Notes: generated by a model not told the origin, from the letters alone. A stretch of DNA of 26,043 bases from an uncultured Lachnospiraceae bacterium (GCA_910585635.1 CAJUFE010000016.1:1-26043); one strand, 5' to 3'; positions 7,449 through 15,314 are shown, counted from the stretch's first letter. Program-made: numbers and translations.

Positions 7449-8293
7449 AAAAGATCGCGTGTTTTTTTACAGGAGGGTATACAGAGTCCAATGCCATGCC
7501 GATCTTTTTAAAGAAGATCAACCCGGATATCGAGTTCAGGCAATTTTGTCCCAATAGGACAAAGCGGAGGAAACGTCCGGGCCAGCTGGATCTTATCGAT
7601 GAGGTCAGTGGCTTGACGGGACCTGCCCTTCTCGGATATGTCTATACCTATCTGAAAGAGCATCCAAAAGAGATCGCGGAGTTTGATGCGATCCGGATAG
7701 AAGATGATCTGGACGGACGTTTTTATGAAGAGACGGTCCCGGGAGAGGAGAAGAGTATCGTAGCGAAGCGGACGGCAGACTTCGAGAAACATTACAAAGA
7801 GATAAGAGAGAACATATGTGAGCGGTTAGGTAAGGACGACTCTTTTCCAGTCCTTCGACTTTTTGCGGCCCCGGAGATCGAAGCATGGTTCCTGGCAGAT
7901 TGGGAGGATACATTTGGTTTTGTCTATGGACCCAAAAGCTTTTCAGTCCTCACGACCGGAGAGCGTGACTTTTTTTCTACGCGCTTTTGGTCATATATTA
8001 AAGAGGGAGTCCTTATGGGATATGCCGATAGGATCGAGGAGTATGGATATTTTTCTGGCGTATATAAAAAACTGAGTGATGAGATCATTGCAGCATTTGA
8101 CAGCTTTAAAGTTTCTCTGGCCTCTCCAAAAGAAAAGTCGCCTTATGCAGAGACGATCGCGGCCAAAAGAGATCTGCGTTATTCCAAAAAGCTCCATGGC
8201 GATGAGATGCTACGGCGATCGTCTCCGGATAAGATCAGGGAAAAATGCACGATCTATTTTCGGGAAACCTATGATCAGCTCAAAAGCTTATAG
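7436..8293 (+). CDS. DUF4276/toprim-like protein, partner of the ATPase
   Basis: This is a 285-residue protein, second in an overlapping pair: its start lies inside the end of the ATPase gene (13 bp overlap, or 7 bp if the ATG at 7442 is used), so translation is coupled. Features resembling DUF4276 and related toprim-like proteins are GGYTES with E17 after the first strand, an acidic IRIEDDLDG (D90, D91, D93), and APEIEAWFLAD at about 145-155, the most recognisable family motif. Toprim folds bind metal through this Glu plus Asp-x-Asp arrangement and can cleave DNA or RNA. With the ATPase it resembles split OLD-like defence pairs (PARIS, RloAB and AbiL are comparable designs), but I cannot assign it to one of them. 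It ends five bases before the stop of the convergent LysR gene. Confidence 0.72.
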   Translation: MAMVKKIACFFTGGYTESNAMPIFLKKINPDIEFRQFCPNRTKRRKRPGQLDLIDEVSGLTGPALLGYVYTYLKEHPKEIAEFDAIRIEDDLDGRFYEETVPGEEKSIVAKRTADFEKHYKEIRENICERLGKDDSFPVLRLFAAPEIEAWFLADWEDTFGFVYGPKSFSVLTTGERDFFSTRFWSYIKEGVLMGYADRIEEYGYFSGVYKKLSDEIIAAFDSFKVSLASPKEKSPYAETIAAKRDLRYSKKLHGDEMLRRSSPDKIREKCTIYFRETYDQLKSL

Positions 8294-8298
8294 CGATA

Positions 8299-9210
8299 TC
8301 AGCTATCCCCCCACTGCGCCTTCATCAGGTCGATAAAGCATCTGGCCGCATCGCTCAAGTACCGCCCCCTCTTATAGCTGGCCGTAAATTCCCAGGTAGG
8401 GCGTGAGGGGAGGTGGAAGCAGGTGATGCCTTCGGGCAGGTCTTTGACATAATAATAGGTAAGGATCCCGCAGCAGAGGTTAGTCTGCAGCATGGACAGG
8501 ATCGTGTGGTTATTGCCGGTCTCGAAGAGGATCTGGGGCTCGAAGCCGCCTTCGGCGAAGATCTGGTCGATCATGGTCCGCATGGTGGACCGCTTGTCCA
8601 TCAGCACGAAGGGCTCATAGCGCAGGGCGCGGACATCCAGGGTGGCGAACCGCTCGCCTGGAGGGGGCGTGGAGGCCGCGGCGATGGGGTGGACCGAAGG
8701 GACGGCCAGGAACAGCTCTTCGGTGTAGATGGTCTCATAGACGTCGCCGGTCCGGTCTGCGTCTGTCAAGGTCAGGAAGCCGATATCTAGGTCCCCCTGG
8801 GCCAGGAGCTTCTGCAGATCCCGCACCACCCCCTCCCTGGGCTCCACGATGATGTTGGGATAGAGCTGGTGGAAGGTGGTGTAGGCGGCGGTGAACATGG
8901 TGATGCCCCGGCCCGCGGTAAAGCCCACGGACAGGTGGCCGTACCGCCCCTCCGCCAGGTCGTTGATCCGCTGGTAGGTGTCCCGCTTGATCCGCAGCAC
9001 CTCCTTGGCGTTCTGTACATAGATCTCACCCGCCTCTGTCAGGTGCCAGTTGGTCCTGGAGCGGTGGAAGAGGGGTGTGCCCAGCTCCTTCTCCAGCTTA
9101 AGGAGCTGCTGGTTCAAGGCCGACTGGGTGATGTAGAGCTTGTTCGCCGCCCGGGTGATGTTATTTTCTTCCGCGATCTTTAAGATGTATTCGATCTGTT
9201 TCGTATCCAT
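8299..9210 (-). CDS. LysR-type transcriptional regulator (aldarate island, first)
   Basis: This is a 303-residue LysR protein: an N-terminal winged helix-turn-helix (about 1-60, IAEENNITRAANKLYITQSA), a linker helix, then a periplasmic-binding-like effector domain. The ATG at 9210 (MDTKQIEYIL) is chosen because AAAGGA lies upstream and the start matches the second LysR of the window (MDTKYLTYIL); a TTG at 9234 would add eight residues. It is divergent from the first glucarate dehydratase gene, the usual LysR arrangement, so it likely controls that gene with an aldarate or its breakdown product as effector. Just upstream lie 15-bp repeats and an overlapping short frame. It faces the toprim-like gene tail to tail with no terminator between. 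Confidence 0.88.
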   Translation of the reverse strand: MDTKQIEYILKIAEENNITRAANKLYITQSALNQQLLKLEKELGTPLFHRSRTNWHLTEAGEIYVQNAKEVLRIKRDTYQRINDLAEGRYGHLSVGFTAGRGITMFTAAYTTFHQLYPNIIVEPREGVVRDLQKLLAQGDLDIGFLTLTDADRTGDVYETIYTEELFLAVPSVHPIAAASTPPPGERFATLDVRALRYEPFVLMDKRSTMRTMIDQIFAEGGFEPQILFETGNNHTILSMLQTNLCCGILTYYYVKDLPEGITCFHLPSRPTWEFTASYKRGRYLSDAARCFIDLMKAQWGDS

Positions 9211-9243
9211 AAAATGTGATGTATCCTTTCGCAAGAGGTTTTT

Positions 9244-9303
9244 TCGTAAAGTGTCCTATCGCAAAGTATCTTATCGTAAAGTATCCTATCGTGAGGTCAT
9301 AAG
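9244..9303. repeat. 15-bp tandem repeat in the LysR leader
   Basis: About four units of 15 bp (plus-strand form TCGTAAAGTGTCCTA) stand directly upstream of the LysR gene. On the LysR strand the unit reads TAGGATACTTTACGA, and the last degenerate unit supplies the AAAGGATA ribosome binding site. They also lie in a short frame (9433-9161, or from the ATG at about 9369) whose product has period-five Tyr/Phe repeats and overlaps the LysR start. Confidence 0.65.
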
Positions 9304-9503
9304 GTGACATTCTGTAAAAATATCCGTTCACAAAGCGTTTTTTGATAAAGCGTTCCTTATCATAGAGCTTATATAAGTGCTCCTTTGCATATGGTGGTCC
9401 TATAAAAGCGAAGGTGTTTAGATACGATGCCATATCCGCAGATATCTAGCGGCCATGAGACAGACACACTGCGTGAACCGCTGGCAGGCGCCTGAGGATC
9501 ATA

Positions 9504-9567
9504 CCGCAGAAGCTCAGCAGCCCAGCCGCAGAAGCTCAGCAGCCCAGTCGCAGAAGCTCAGCAAACC
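9504..9567. repeat. 22-bp tandem repeat, about three units
   Basis: Units starting at 9504/9505, 9526/9527 and 9548/9549 share CGCAGAAGCTCAGCA with a period of exactly 22 bp. The first two are identical and the third is diverged at its end. The repeat has no spacers, so it is not a CRISPR. It lies between the LysR gene and the glucarate dehydratase promoter; I see no gene in this stretch. Confidence 0.75.
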
Positions 9568-9658
9568 TGTAGCAACTCCTCCCGCCCCCTTTACCCGGTT
9601 CACACCCTTCAAAATGATCGGTCGGATCGCCCAATGAAAGATCCCCGTCCCATCCCCG

Positions 9659-9686
9659 TCCGGCGTAAATGCGTCGGATCTTTTTT
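9659..9686 (+). terminator. Orphan intrinsic terminator
   Basis: Stem TCCGGCG/CGTCGGA (9659-9665 with 9672-9678, one G-U pair), loop TAAATG, then TC and six T. An outer stem, AAAGATCC (about 9637-9644) with GGATCTTT (9676-9683), could compete or extend it. No plus-strand gene lies upstream of it, so it would end an unannotated short transcript or block antisense transcription from the LysR side. Confidence 0.6.
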
Positions 9687-9737
9687 CTAGTATATCTCTT
9701 TTTTTGGTGGAAATCAATGATCATAAAGAAAAATTTA

Positions 9738-9767
9738 GAGTAAACATAAATTAATATAACTTTACTT
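9738..9767. promoter_or_regulatory. Candidate LysR operator, near-palindrome
   Basis: A 30-bp imperfect palindrome with AGTAAA at 9739-9744 and TTTACT at 9761-9766 is centred on ATTAAT and overlaps the -35 box. Position and symmetry fit a LysR activation site, but binding is inference. Confidence 0.4.
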
Positions 9768-9789
9768 ACGAAAGACTTTATTGTATACT
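9761..9789 (+). promoter_or_regulatory. Promoter of first glucarate dehydratase gene
   Basis: TTTACT (9761-9766), 17 bp, TATACT (9784-9789). The bases TTTACTTA, TGTATACT and GGACAT recur in the garD promoter at 17696-17730; the first two are the same distance apart in both. Confidence 0.65.
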
Positions 9790-9838
9790 TAGGACATGAC
9801 ATAAAAGTCGTAAAAAACTTATAACAGGAGGTACAGAG

Positions 9839-11167
9839 ATGTCACCAATTATCCAAAAAATGGAAGTCTGGCCGGTCGCAGGGAAGGACTGTATGGAGCT
9901 GAACTTGAGCGGAGCCCATGCACCCTACTTTACCAGGAACGTAGTGGTCCTTTATGCGGACAATGGCGAGATGGGCGTTGGCGAGGTTCCGGGTGGAAAG
10001 AAGATCACCGCTGCATTGGAGGAGTGTATCCCGCTGGTAGAGGGGACGAAGGTTGCTGAGTACAAGAGCACCCTGTTAAAGGTAAAGAAGCATCTGGATT
10101 CCAAAGGAGAAGAGGATGTCCGCGGCAACCAGACCTTCGATCTGCGCACCGGAGTCCACGTGATCACCGCGATCGAAGCTCCCTGCTTAGACCTTTTAGG
10201 CAAGCATCTGGGCGTTCCGGTCTGCGAGCTCTTAGGCGACGGACAGCAGCGGGATAAGGTCCGCATGTTGGGCTATCTGTTCTTTGTGGGCGATCCTAAC
10301 AAGACCGATCTTCCCTATGACCACGAGCTGGATTCCGACTGCGAGTGGTACAAGATCCGTCATGAGGAAGCCTTGACCGCCGATAAGATCGTGGCATTTG
10401 CCAAGGCTACCCATGCCAAGTACGGCTTCCAGGATTTCAAGTTAAAGGGCGGCGTTCTCCCGGGCAATGAGGAGATGGACGTGATCCGCGCCTTAAAGAA
10501 AGCCTTCCCGGAAGCAAGGATCGACTTAGACCCCAACGGCGGCTGGCTGTTAGAGCAGGCCGTGGAGTATGTGAAGGGCATGAAGGGCATCCTGACCTAC
10601 TGCGAGGATCCCTGTGGAGCAGAAGGCGTCTACTCCGGAAGGGAGATCATGAGCGAGTTCAGGCGCCGCACCGGCTTCCCCACCGCCACCAACATGATCG
10701 CCACCGACTGGCGTGAGGTGAGCCACTCCTTAGAGTCCCAGGCGGTGGACATCATCCTGGCAGATCCCCATTTCTGGACCATGGCCGGCTCCGTCCGTGT
10801 AGGCCAGATGTGCCATGACTTCGGCTATACCTGGGGATCCCATTCCAATAACCATTTCGATATCTCCTTAGCCATGTTCACCCAGGTAGGCGCTGCCGTT
10901 CCCGGCGAGTACAACGCGCTGGATACCCACTGGATCTGGCAGGAGGGCATCGAGAGACTGACCAAGGAGCCCCTGCAGATCGTAGACGGCTGCGTAGCCG
11001 TCCCGAAGAAGCCAGGCCTTGGCATCGACGTAGACATGGACCAGGTCAAGAAGGCCCACCAGGTCTACTTAGACAACTGCTTAGGCGGCAGAGACGATTC
11101 CGTCGGCATGCAGTACCTGATCCCTGGCTGGAAGTTCGACCCGAAGAGACCCTGCCTGGTACGGTGA
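9839..11167 (+). CDS. gudD: Glucarate dehydratase (enolase superfamily)
   Basis: This is a 442-residue cytoplasmic enzyme, close to the family length (E. coli GudD is 446). It removes water from D-glucarate (and usually L-idarate) to give 5-keto-4-deoxyglucarate. Residues are in register with E. coli GudD at an offset of four: catalytic K203 in the KLK motif, metal ligands D231, E262 and N285, and the D309-H335 catalytic dyad (ADPHFW and WGSHSNNHF). An AGGAGG site precedes the ATG at normal spacing. It is transcribed alone from a promoter shared in sequence with garD and is divergent from a LysR gene. It is followed by an inverted-repeat element rather than a simple terminator. Confidence 0.93.
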   Translation: MSPIIQKMEVWPVAGKDCMELNLSGAHAPYFTRNVVVLYADNGEMGVGEVPGGKKITAALEECIPLVEGTKVAEYKSTLLKVKKHLDSKGEEDVRGNQTFDLRTGVHVITAIEAPCLDLLGKHLGVPVCELLGDGQQRDKVRMLGYLFFVGDPNKTDLPYDHELDSDCEWYKIRHEEALTADKIVAFAKATHAKYGFQDFKLKGGVLPGNEEMDVIRALKKAFPEARIDLDPNGGWLLEQAVEYVKGMKGILTYCEDPCGAEGVYSGREIMSEFRRRTGFPTATNMIATDWREVSHSLESQAVDIILADPHFWTMAGSVRVGQMCHDFGYTWGSHSNNHFDISLAMFTQVGAAVPGEYNALDTHWIWQEGIERLTKEPLQIVDGCVAVPKKPGLGIDVDMDQVKKAHQVYLDNCLGGRDDSVGMQYLIPGWKFDPKRPCLVR

Positions 11168-11234
11168 TCGATCTTACATATAGCGAGCAGATACGTGGTT
11201 GTTGTTTTTTGCGCCAACGCCGATCTGTAGCGTA

Positions 11235-11355
11235 GGGAGGGGGCTGTCACAAAAGGAACCCCTGTTTTAGCAAAGAACGTCGGCGCTTAGCGTCCGCTAC
11301 GTTCTTACCAAAGCGCCGGAGCGAGAGCGCGGTGACGTTGTGACAGCCCCCTCCC
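11235..11355. mobile_element. MITE-like element with 18-bp perfect terminal inverted repeats
   Basis: Perfect 18-bp terminal repeats (11235-11252 with 11338-11355) contain GGGGGCTGTCACAA and enclose 85 bp that hold further nested dyads (AAGAACGT with ACGTTCTT, and GGCGCTT with AAGCGCC). The whole 121 bp can fold into one cruciform-like hairpin. The ends resemble those of IS1182-type insertion sequences, but no transposase is present and no clear target duplication is visible. It could also act as a strong transcript end for the glucarate dehydratase gene upstream. Confidence 0.55.
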
Positions 11356-11426
11356 GGAGCGGATCTTTGCTCGACCAGTAAACAGCAGCGATCACCTCTG
11401 CTTATAGCAACGATCACGATCAATAA

Positions 11427-11456
11427 TTGGATTTTTCCCGCATTTTGTGCTATTAT
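11427..11456 (+). promoter_or_regulatory. Promoter of second glucarate dehydratase gene
   Basis: TTGGAT (11427-11432), 18 bp, TATTAT (11451-11456) with an extended -10 TG at 11448-11449. It implies a leader of about 180 bases that contains a long imperfect hairpin (about 11520-11576, GGCC and GGAGC pairing with GCTCC and GGCC). It differs from the promoter shared by the first dehydratase gene and garD. Confidence 0.6.
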
Positions 11457-11619
11457 CATAGATAAGTCAAGGGGAAGCGGGGAAAGGTCTTATAAGATCT
11501 GCCCATATCCCTTTTTGTCTGGCCGCGGAGCAGGCTACGGGGCGGCATACATAAAGCCCCCCGGCAGCTCCTCTGGCCCGGACGGAGCATGAAGACAGAG
11601 GAGCGCTCTTTACCGGCGC

Positions 11620-11635
11620 CCTCCCAAAAAGGAGG
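11620..11635 (+). promoter_or_regulatory. Ribosome binding site sequestering hairpin
   Basis: CCTCC (11620-11624) can pair with the GGAGG ribosome binding site (11631-11635) across a CAAAAA loop, just before the ATG at 11643. The structure could damp translation or be a control point. Confidence 0.4.
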
Positions 11636-11642
11636 AAGATCC

Positions 11643-12995
11643 ATGGAAGTAAAAGGAACGCCAGTAGTAAAAGAAATGCAGGTCATCCCGGTAGCCGGGT
11701 ACGACAGTATGCTCATGACCCTCAGCGGTGCCCATGCGCCCTGGTTCACCAGGAACCTGGTGATCTTAAAGGACAGCGCCGGGAACACCGGGATCGGGGA
11801 GATCCATGGCGGCGACTATACCTGTGAGGCATTAAGGAGCTGTGAGCCGCTGGTGGTGGGACAGCCGATCGGCAAGTACCGTGCTATCCTGGACAGCATC
11901 CACAAGAACAGCAAGCGGGCGGCAGAGGACGACGGCGAAGGCATCCAGACCCTGGATATCAGCAAGCTGAAGTTCGTGGTGAAGGCAGAGTGGGCGATCG
12001 AGTGTGCCCTCTTAGACCTTCTGGGCCAGTATCTGGACCTGCCCATGTGCGAGCTTTTAGGGGACGGCAAGCAGCGGGACCAGGTGGAGACCTTAGGCTA
12101 CCTCTTCTATGTCAGCGACATGGAGAAGGCGAAGCCGGATCTTCCCTACATCGACGAGAGCGGCAGCACGGATCCATGGTTCAGGCTCCGCCGCCAGGAG
12201 ATGCTGACACCGGACCGGATCGTGGAGCAGGCCCAGACCCTCCATGAGAAATATGGCTTCAGGAATTTTAAGCTTAAAGGCGGCGTCTTAAAGGGAGCGG
12301 AGGAGATGGGAGCGATCCGCGCCTTGAAGAAGGCCTTCCCAGAGGGCCGGATCAACATCGATCCCAATGGCGCCTGGAGCCTTAAAGAAGCGATCGATAT
12401 CTGCAAGCCCATGGAAGGGATACTCACCTACATCGAGGATCCCTGCGGACCGGAGGCCGGCTATTCCAGCCGCGAGGTGATGGCGGAGTTCAAGAACGCC
12501 GTGAAGCTCCCGGTAGCCACCAACATGATCGCCACCGATTGGCGGCAGTTCTATCATGCGGCGGCGTTAAAGTCCGTGGATATCGTTCTGGCCGACCCGC
12601 ATTTCTGGGGATTTGGCGGCAGTGTCCGGATGGCCCAGATCTTAAATGACTGGGGCCTTACCTGGGGCAGCCATTCCAACAACCATTTTGACATCACCCT
12701 GACCGCATTTGCCCATGTAGCGGCTGCGGCCCCCGGCAAGCCCACGGCCCTGGATACCCACTGGATCTGGCAGGACGGGCAGAACCTGCTAAAGGATACG
12801 CCCCAGATCGTGGACGGCTATCTCCAGGTGCCCAAGAAGCCGGGTATGGGCGTCACGATCGATATGGAGAAGGTGATGGAGGCCAATGCTCTGTATAACA
12901 AGCTGGATTCCCACGACCGGGATGACGCCAGAGCTATGCAGTACCTGATCCCGAACTGGAAATATGACTGCAATAAGCCGGCGCTGGTAAGATAG
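11643..12995 (+). CDS. Second glucarate dehydratase / GudX-like paralogue
   Basis: This is a 450-residue enolase-superfamily protein clearly paralogous to the upstream glucarate dehydratase. All key residues are present: K212 in KLK, D240, E271 and N294 as metal ligands, D318 and H344 as the dyad. It should therefore be catalytically competent, unlike the impaired GudX type of E. coli. The ATG at 11643 is chosen because GGAGG lies 7 bases upstream; the frame extends back to 11589 without a ribosome binding site. It has an insert around 160-180 relative to its paralogue. It may prefer a different aldarate stereoisomer or be differently regulated. Transporter genes follow after 136 bp without a T-run terminator, so they may share its transcript. 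Confidence 0.88.
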   Translation: MEVKGTPVVKEMQVIPVAGYDSMLMTLSGAHAPWFTRNLVILKDSAGNTGIGEIHGGDYTCEALRSCEPLVVGQPIGKYRAILDSIHKNSKRAAEDDGEGIQTLDISKLKFVVKAEWAIECALLDLLGQYLDLPMCELLGDGKQRDQVETLGYLFYVSDMEKAKPDLPYIDESGSTDPWFRLRRQEMLTPDRIVEQAQTLHEKYGFRNFKLKGGVLKGAEEMGAIRALKKAFPEGRINIDPNGAWSLKEAIDICKPMEGILTYIEDPCGPEAGYSSREVMAEFKNAVKLPVATNMIATDWRQFYHAAALKSVDIVLADPHFWGFGGSVRMAQILNDWGLTWGSHSNNHFDITLTAFAHVAAAAPGKPTALDTHWIWQDGQNLLKDTPQIVDGYLQVPKKPGMGVTIDMEKVMEANALYNKLDSHDRDDARAMQYLIPNWKYDCNKPALVR

Positions 12996-13131
12996 TCCAG
13001 AGTCAGCGCCGATCATTCCGGCCCCGTCCTCCGAGCGCGTTCCCATGGCAGCGGTCCGGACGGAACGGTTACCGCCTTTGGGGACAGAGTCCCGGAGGAT
13101 CCGGGCCGATCACTTGAAAAGGGGAAAAGAT

Positions 13132-13629
13132 ATGTTCTTTAAAAAATATGGGGATATCGTTGTGGGCGTGTTCTTTATGGCACTCTCCGCGATATTGATG
13201 TTTATGGCACAGCAGCTGCCAAAGTCCAAGGTCATGGACATCGGACCGGAGTTCATGCCCATGGTCATCGGCGTCCTTACCTTCGCCCTGGCAGCGCTCC
13301 TGACCTTCTTGAGCGTTAAGAACTTAAAGATGCGGTCCGAAGAGCTTGCCAAGGCAAAGCCTGACGACTGTGATTATAAGCGCGTGCTCCTGAGCGCGAT
13401 CCTGGTGCTGATCTATGTGTTCATCCTTCAGCCTGTAGGCTTCATCGTCACGACCCTTGTGTACCTGCCCCTGCAGATGCTGGTCCTCTCACCAGACGAT
13501 CAGAGAGGCAAGAAACAGATCATCCAGCTGCTGATCATCGATGTGATCTTTACGTTGGTCGTGTTCTTCTTATTCCGTTACGGATTTAAGATCATACTCC
13601 CGACTGGCATCTTTACGATCAATTTATAG
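13132..13629 (+). CDS. tctB: Tripartite tricarboxylate transporter small membrane subunit TctB
   Basis: This is a 165-residue protein with four predicted membrane helices (about 8-25, 40-60, 80-100, 115-160 as a split pair), the topology of the TctB family. It is the small membrane component of TTT uptake systems and works with TctA and a TctC-type binding protein. The ATG at 13132 is preferred: AAAAGGGG lies just upstream and the encoded start (MFFKKYGDIVVGVFF) is typical; the longer frame from 13045 would add an unlikely 29-residue tail. It lies 11 bp before tctA. The context (three aldarate dehydratases) suggests glucarate/galactarate as substrate rather than citrate; that is inference. 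Confidence 0.88.
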   Translation: MFFKKYGDIVVGVFFMALSAILMFMAQQLPKSKVMDIGPEFMPMVIGVLTFALAALLTFLSVKNLKMRSEELAKAKPDDCDYKRVLLSAILVLIYVFILQPVGFIVTTLVYLPLQMLVLSPDDQRGKKQIIQLLIIDVIFTLVVFFLFRYGFKIILPTGIFTINL

Positions 13630-13640
13630 GAGGTGGAGAT

Positions 13641-15146
13641 ATGCAAGCATTAGGACTTTTAGGAAATGCGTTTGTCAGCGTATGCCAACCGGCCTCCCTT
13701 CTGCTGATGATAGCAGGCGTGGCAGTCGGCATCATATTTGGTTCCATCCCGGGGCTTTCCGCGTCCATGGCTGTGGCGCTCTTCCTGCCCCTGACCTTCA
13801 GCATGACGCCTTCCATGGGTATGAACACCCTGGTGGCGGTCTACATCGGCGGTATCTCCGGCGGTCTGATCTCCGCGATCCTGCTGAACATGCCCGGTAC
13901 GGCTTCCTCCATCGCCACCACCTTCGACGGCCATCCCATGGCGAAGAACGGCGAGGCGATGAAGGCTCTGGGCTTAGGTATCGTGTTCTCTGCCCTGGGT
14001 TCCATCTTTTCCTTCATCATCCTGACCTTCTGCGCGCCGTCCTTAGCGGACATCGCCCTGAAGTTCACCCCGGCTGAGAACTTTGGTATCTGCTTCTTTG
14101 CGCTGACCATGGTGGCGATCCTGGCTTCCGGGAACATGGTCAAGGGGCTGCTGGCCGGTATGCTGGGCCTGATGTTCACCCAGATCGGTATGGCCCCCAT
14201 CGACGGCACCGCCCGTTTCACCTTTGGCGCCAGCAACCTGATGGCCGGTTTTGACACCCTGCCCACCCTGATCGGGATCTTCGCGATCTCCGATATCCTG
14301 GTGACGGCAGAGAAGATGGGCAGCGGCAAGCTGGACACCATCCCGATCAAGAAGGTCAAGGGCTTTGGCTTTTCCATGAAGGAATTTGTCTATCATCTGC
14401 CGAACTTCTTCCGTTCCGCTCTGATCGGTACCGGTATCGGTATCCTTCCCGGCATCGGCGGCTCCACCTCCGGTATGCTGGCTTACGTGACCGCGAAGAA
14501 CATGTCCAAGAAGCGCGACGAGTTCGGCAAGGGCTGTCCTGACGGTATCGTGGCTACCGAGTCGGCGAACAACGCCACCATCGGCGGCGCTATGATCCCG
14601 CTCTTGGTCTTAGGTATCCCCGGCGACGGCGTTACGGCTATGATGCTGGGCGGCTTCCTGATCCACGGCCTGTCCGCAGGTCCTCTGCTGTTCGTGAAGA
14701 ACGCGGATGTGGTCTACGGGATCTTTGCGGCCTGTATGATCTGTGCCGTGATCATGCTGGTGGTAGAGTGGACCTGTATCAAGGGCTTCGTGCAGGTACT
14801 GAAGGTGCCGAAGCACATCCTGCTGCCTTTGATCTTGGTACTGTGCTGCGTAGGTGCATTTGCTACCAATAACCGGATCTTTGACGTCCAGTCTATCCTG
14901 CTGTTCGGTATCGTAGGCTACTTATACCATAAGTTCAGCCTGCCCACCACGCCCTTCGTGCTCTGCTTCCTGATCGGGGAGATGCTGGAGACCTACCTGC
15001 GGCGCGGGATCATGCAATATAAGTCCTTTGGCGCGTTCTTTGCCAGACCGATCTTCGACGTGTTCTTCTTCGTGGCGGTCGGGGTCCTGATCTGGTCCGT
15101 GTTCAAGGAATATAAGGCCTATCTGGCCAAGAAGAAAGCCGCTTAG
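13641..15146 (+). CDS. tctA: Tripartite tricarboxylate transporter large permease TctA
   Basis: This is a 501-residue polytopic membrane protein with about 11-12 helices. It shows the TctA family landmarks: the early GIIFGSIPGLSASMAVALFLP segment, its related second half GTGIGILPGIGGSTSGMLAY, and the ATESANNATIGGAMIPLLVLGIPGD region. It forms the cation-coupled translocation channel. An AGGAGG site precedes the ATG and only 11 bp separate it from tctB, so the two are one operon. tctC follows after 221 bp with its own promoter. The order B-A-C differs from the common C-B-A. Confidence 0.95.
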   Translation: MQALGLLGNAFVSVCQPASLLLMIAGVAVGIIFGSIPGLSASMAVALFLPLTFSMTPSMGMNTLVAVYIGGISGGLISAILLNMPGTASSIATTFDGHPMAKNGEAMKALGLGIVFSALGSIFSFIILTFCAPSLADIALKFTPAENFGICFFALTMVAILASGNMVKGLLAGMLGLMFTQIGMAPIDGTARFTFGASNLMAGFDTLPTLIGIFAISDILVTAEKMGSGKLDTIPIKKVKGFGFSMKEFVYHLPNFFRSALIGTGIGILPGIGGSTSGMLAYVTAKNMSKKRDEFGKGCPDGIVATESANNATIGGAMIPLLVLGIPGDGVTAMMLGGFLIHGLSAGPLLFVKNADVVYGIFAACMICAVIMLVVEWTCIKGFVQVLKVPKHILLPLILVLCCVGAFATNNRIFDVQSILLFGIVGYLYHKFSLPTTPFVLCFLIGEMLETYLRRGIMQYKSFGAFFARPIFDVFFFVAVGVLIWSVFKEYKAYLAKKKAA

Positions 15147-15180
15147 GGCTGCCTAAGGGGCGAACGATAAAAAAGAACGC

Positions 15181-15209
15181 TTGCATTCTCTCCTGCGATC
15201 TGATATGAT
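15181..15209 (+). promoter_or_regulatory. Promoter of tctC
   Basis: TTGCAT (15181-15186), 17 bp, TATGAT (15204-15209). It gives the binding protein its own transcript, as befits a subunit needed in excess over the permease. Confidence 0.7.
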
Positions 15210-15256
15210 CAGGGTAGTGAGTGCATGGCAGAGGCCTTTGAGCGGATCATCGATAT

Positions 15257-15314
15257 AGACCTCTCCTTTCCCCGCCCGGTCTTCGGACCGTGACGGGGAG
15301 GAGGGTTTATATAG
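15257..15314 (+). promoter_or_regulatory. Structured tctC leader with TTCG tetraloop
   Basis: CGGTC and GACCG close a C-TTCG-G tetraloop (about 15278-15291), inside an outer imperfect stem CCTCTCCTTTCCCCG with CGGGGAGGAGG. No T-run follows, so it is more likely an mRNA-stabilising or processing structure than a terminator. Confidence 0.5.

Noticed and set aside
9504..9567. CRISPR-like direct repeats
   Set aside because: Units are directly adjacent without spacers, and there are only three.
9455..9637. 60-codon plus-strand frame across the 22-bp repeats
   Set aside because: No ribosome binding site and the repeat is not a multiple of three; non-coding explanation preferred.
13841..14377. 178-codon minus-strand frame inside tctA
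   Set aside because: Antisense shadow of a well-supported gene.
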